From assembly GCA_019155185.1 (NCBI GenBank), contig CM032798.1:2679501-2743500 (forward strand): 64,000 bases of DNA. The letters run 5' to 3'. The position numbers were made by a program, and so were the translations under genes. Position 1 is the stretch's first letter. Each line of letters opens with the position of its first letter. Positions 62,574 to 64,000 of this stretch are shown in pieces. The notes under the pieces were generated by a model, which saw nothing but the letters and a program-made list of their open reading frames with translations, was not told the origin of the DNA and did not search any database. The stretch is from Beaufortia kweichowensis (lineage: Eukaryota > Chordata > Actinopteri > Cypriniformes > Gastromyzontidae).

Positions 62574-63799
62574 ATATGGGCAAGAACCAAATGCTTTCAA
62601 TCCAACAGATATTTGACCACACAGCAAGCTCTACTAGCCAAATTCCTGAAAAAATTCCTTGAATAGATACAAGGAGCTAAATGTACAAACAGTATCAGGT
62701 TATCATTCTCTAAATTAGATATTTTATAGCCTCTAGTTGTACTGACCAAGCAGCAGTAAAAACAATATTGCCATATACAGACAGCGTTTGAACTTTGCCG
62801 GTCCTGCGATCCACAAGTCTTTGAACTCTTTGGGCAGGGTCCTGAGTTAAATCATTTGAAAGGCTAGAAATAAACCTCCTCCACGTTCCTGGCCGGTACA
62901 AAATATTTAATTTATCTCCCCCCATTGATATAGTGGCTGGCCCGCGCTGGCCCGGCAGAAGGCCAGTCTCTGCCAGAGCTATTTTAATGAGTTTGTGAGT
63001 GTCACCTGCTGTCAATTTCAATTTGAGGTGAAGAACTCCCCGGAGGCTAATTTGCTTTTGCAGGCAGTGCGCAACTTTCAACTGGCAGCTACTGGTGAAT
63101 GCTACATGCTTCGTAAGCACCCAATATCTTTCTCTTTTACTCCATCCTATACGTATGCTGCATCCCAATTTGTATAATAGCTGTCCTAAATAGCATGGGA
63201 AATCAAAATAAAAGCATGCCAATTCTCTCAATAAATCTCTCACATACTACTACTACTGTTTTAGTAGTATTATGAAAAATATGCTAATTTTACATATATT
63301 CACAGAAAACCTGCAACACCTGCTACATGTGTTCAGTTTTTTTATTATTATTATTATTGTTACTATATCTAATTTTTGTCTTGTTGTTCACAATACGTTT
63401 TCTATCCAGTTACAAAATGAAATCCGGCTTGATCATCTACTTCTACTATAATGACTAAATATTAACTGTGATTTTTTTCTTTTTATTTAACAACCAAGCT
63501 ACCAAACATATATAACTTGGACTAAAAAATATTTTCAAGATTAAAAATGTATTTTCATATTTAAACATGCAAGTTTTAACAGTTCAGTTTTAATCTAGCT
63601 CAAACACAGCCACATATATTTGTAGCTTGCAGATGGTGAATTAATTTTTGAAGTGTGCACCCATGCATACTATTTTCCCACGACCCACGAACAATACTTA
63701 TGACAGCTCTCTTTGGGCTTTTAGCTGTAGAAAAATTGACAACAACTCCAGATTTGTAATGCATGAGTAAAAGGGTTTAAGCAAAATGAAAAAAATGAT

Positions 63800-64000
63800 A
63801 TAAAGATTCTGTCATCCTTTACTCACTCTTGTGCCGTGCCAAACCCACACGTCTTTCTTTCTTTCTTCTGTGGAACACATGGAGACTGTGCTCTTTATTT
63901 CCATACAGTGACAGTGAATGGTAACTGAGACTGTCAGGCACTAAACTTCTTTTGTTCTCCATGGAAGAATGTCACACAGGTTTGGAACAACATGAGGGTG
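63800..64000. repeat. Angel-like element, cut by the window edge
   Basis: Starts TCATCCTTTACTCACTCTTG and contains TTTCTTCTGTGGAACACATG, CAGTGACAGTGAATGGTAAC and GTCACACAGGTTTGGAACAA, ending ACATGAGGGTG at the edge. It is the same family as the copies near 8.8 and 59.2 kb. Confidence 0.7.

Larger units (their letters stand above)
52482..64000. other. Upstream or first-intron region of raly; no further exons recognised
   Basis: No protein-coding exon was supported on either strand. The raly start exon has an upstream acceptor, so an untranslated raly exon must lie somewhere to the right, but its place is not clear. Several blocks are complex, not AT-rich and not repetitive, unlike the surroundings: about 53650-53980, 54840-55330, 56500-57560, 58290-58640, 61590-62010 and 62730-63110. 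These are the best candidates for conserved regulatory DNA. Microsatellites and MITE-like repeats in this stretch are listed separately. Confidence 0.45.

Noticed and set aside
62218..62666. Open frames rich in SLSLS, THTHTH, VCVCV and RERERE
   Set aside because: These are translations of TG and GA microsatellites.
62710..63243. 177-codon minus-strand open frame
   Set aside because: The longest frame in the right part, but it shows no domain. The block looks like a conserved non-coding element that happens to lack stops.
1..64000. Prokaryotic systems, CRISPR arrays, phage or viral genes
   Set aside because: No direct-repeat/spacer array, no operon structure and no viral coding region were seen. 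All genes are spliced vertebrate genes.

Overview
The window is nuclear DNA of a bony fish, most likely a cyprinid. Genes have many exons with GT-AG introns. The background is AT-rich and full of CA/GA/TA/GATA microsatellites. Several short interspersed repeats are of types I recognise from carp-like fishes. The species cannot be fixed from the sequence alone.

Layout, left to right: 1-5.2 kb is non-coding. 5.25-5.9 kb (minus) is the first coding exon and promoter of a Galpha-s/Galpha-olf type G-protein subunit whose other exons lie off the left edge. 7.77-10.49 kb (plus) is a beta-tubulin of the tubb1 type. 11.6-12.26 kb (minus) is atp5f1e, the mitochondrial ATP synthase epsilon subunit. 13.07-15.56 kb (plus) is chmp4b (ESCRT-III). 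18.15-25.91 kb (plus) is ahcy (S-adenosylhomocysteine hydrolase). 29.04-30.02 kb (minus) is an agouti-signalling gene (asip). 35.58-39.41 kb (plus) is eif2s2 (eIF2 beta). 45.41-52.48 kb (minus) is raly (hnRNP-C-like RNA-binding protein). 52.5-64 kb has no recognisable exons. It holds microsatellites, MITE-like repeats and several complex, non-repetitive blocks that may be conserved regulatory DNA, probably the 5' side or first intron of raly.

The gene order joins two blocks that lie far apart on human chromosome 20. One is the GNAS-like/TUBB1/ATP5F1E neighbourhood. The other is AHCY-ASIP-EIF2S2-RALY with CHMP4B. Within the second block the relative orientations match mammals, so this is conserved synteny and not an operon-like functional set. 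The products act in unrelated processes: microtubules, oxidative phosphorylation, membrane scission, the methylation cycle, pigmentation, translation initiation and RNA processing.

The most notable observation is uneven integrity. atp5f1e, chmp4b, asip and eif2s2 read through cleanly across every splice junction. Three genes do not. tubb1 has one extra G at its first splice donor. ahcy has a +1 insertion in exon 6 and a 7-bp tandem duplication at the end of exon 8. raly has one exon lengthened by a 15-bp duplication and GATA-type microsatellite sequence, giving an in-frame stop. This could mean early decay of one homeologous copy in a polyploid cyprinid, or consensus errors in the assembly. 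The sequence alone cannot decide.
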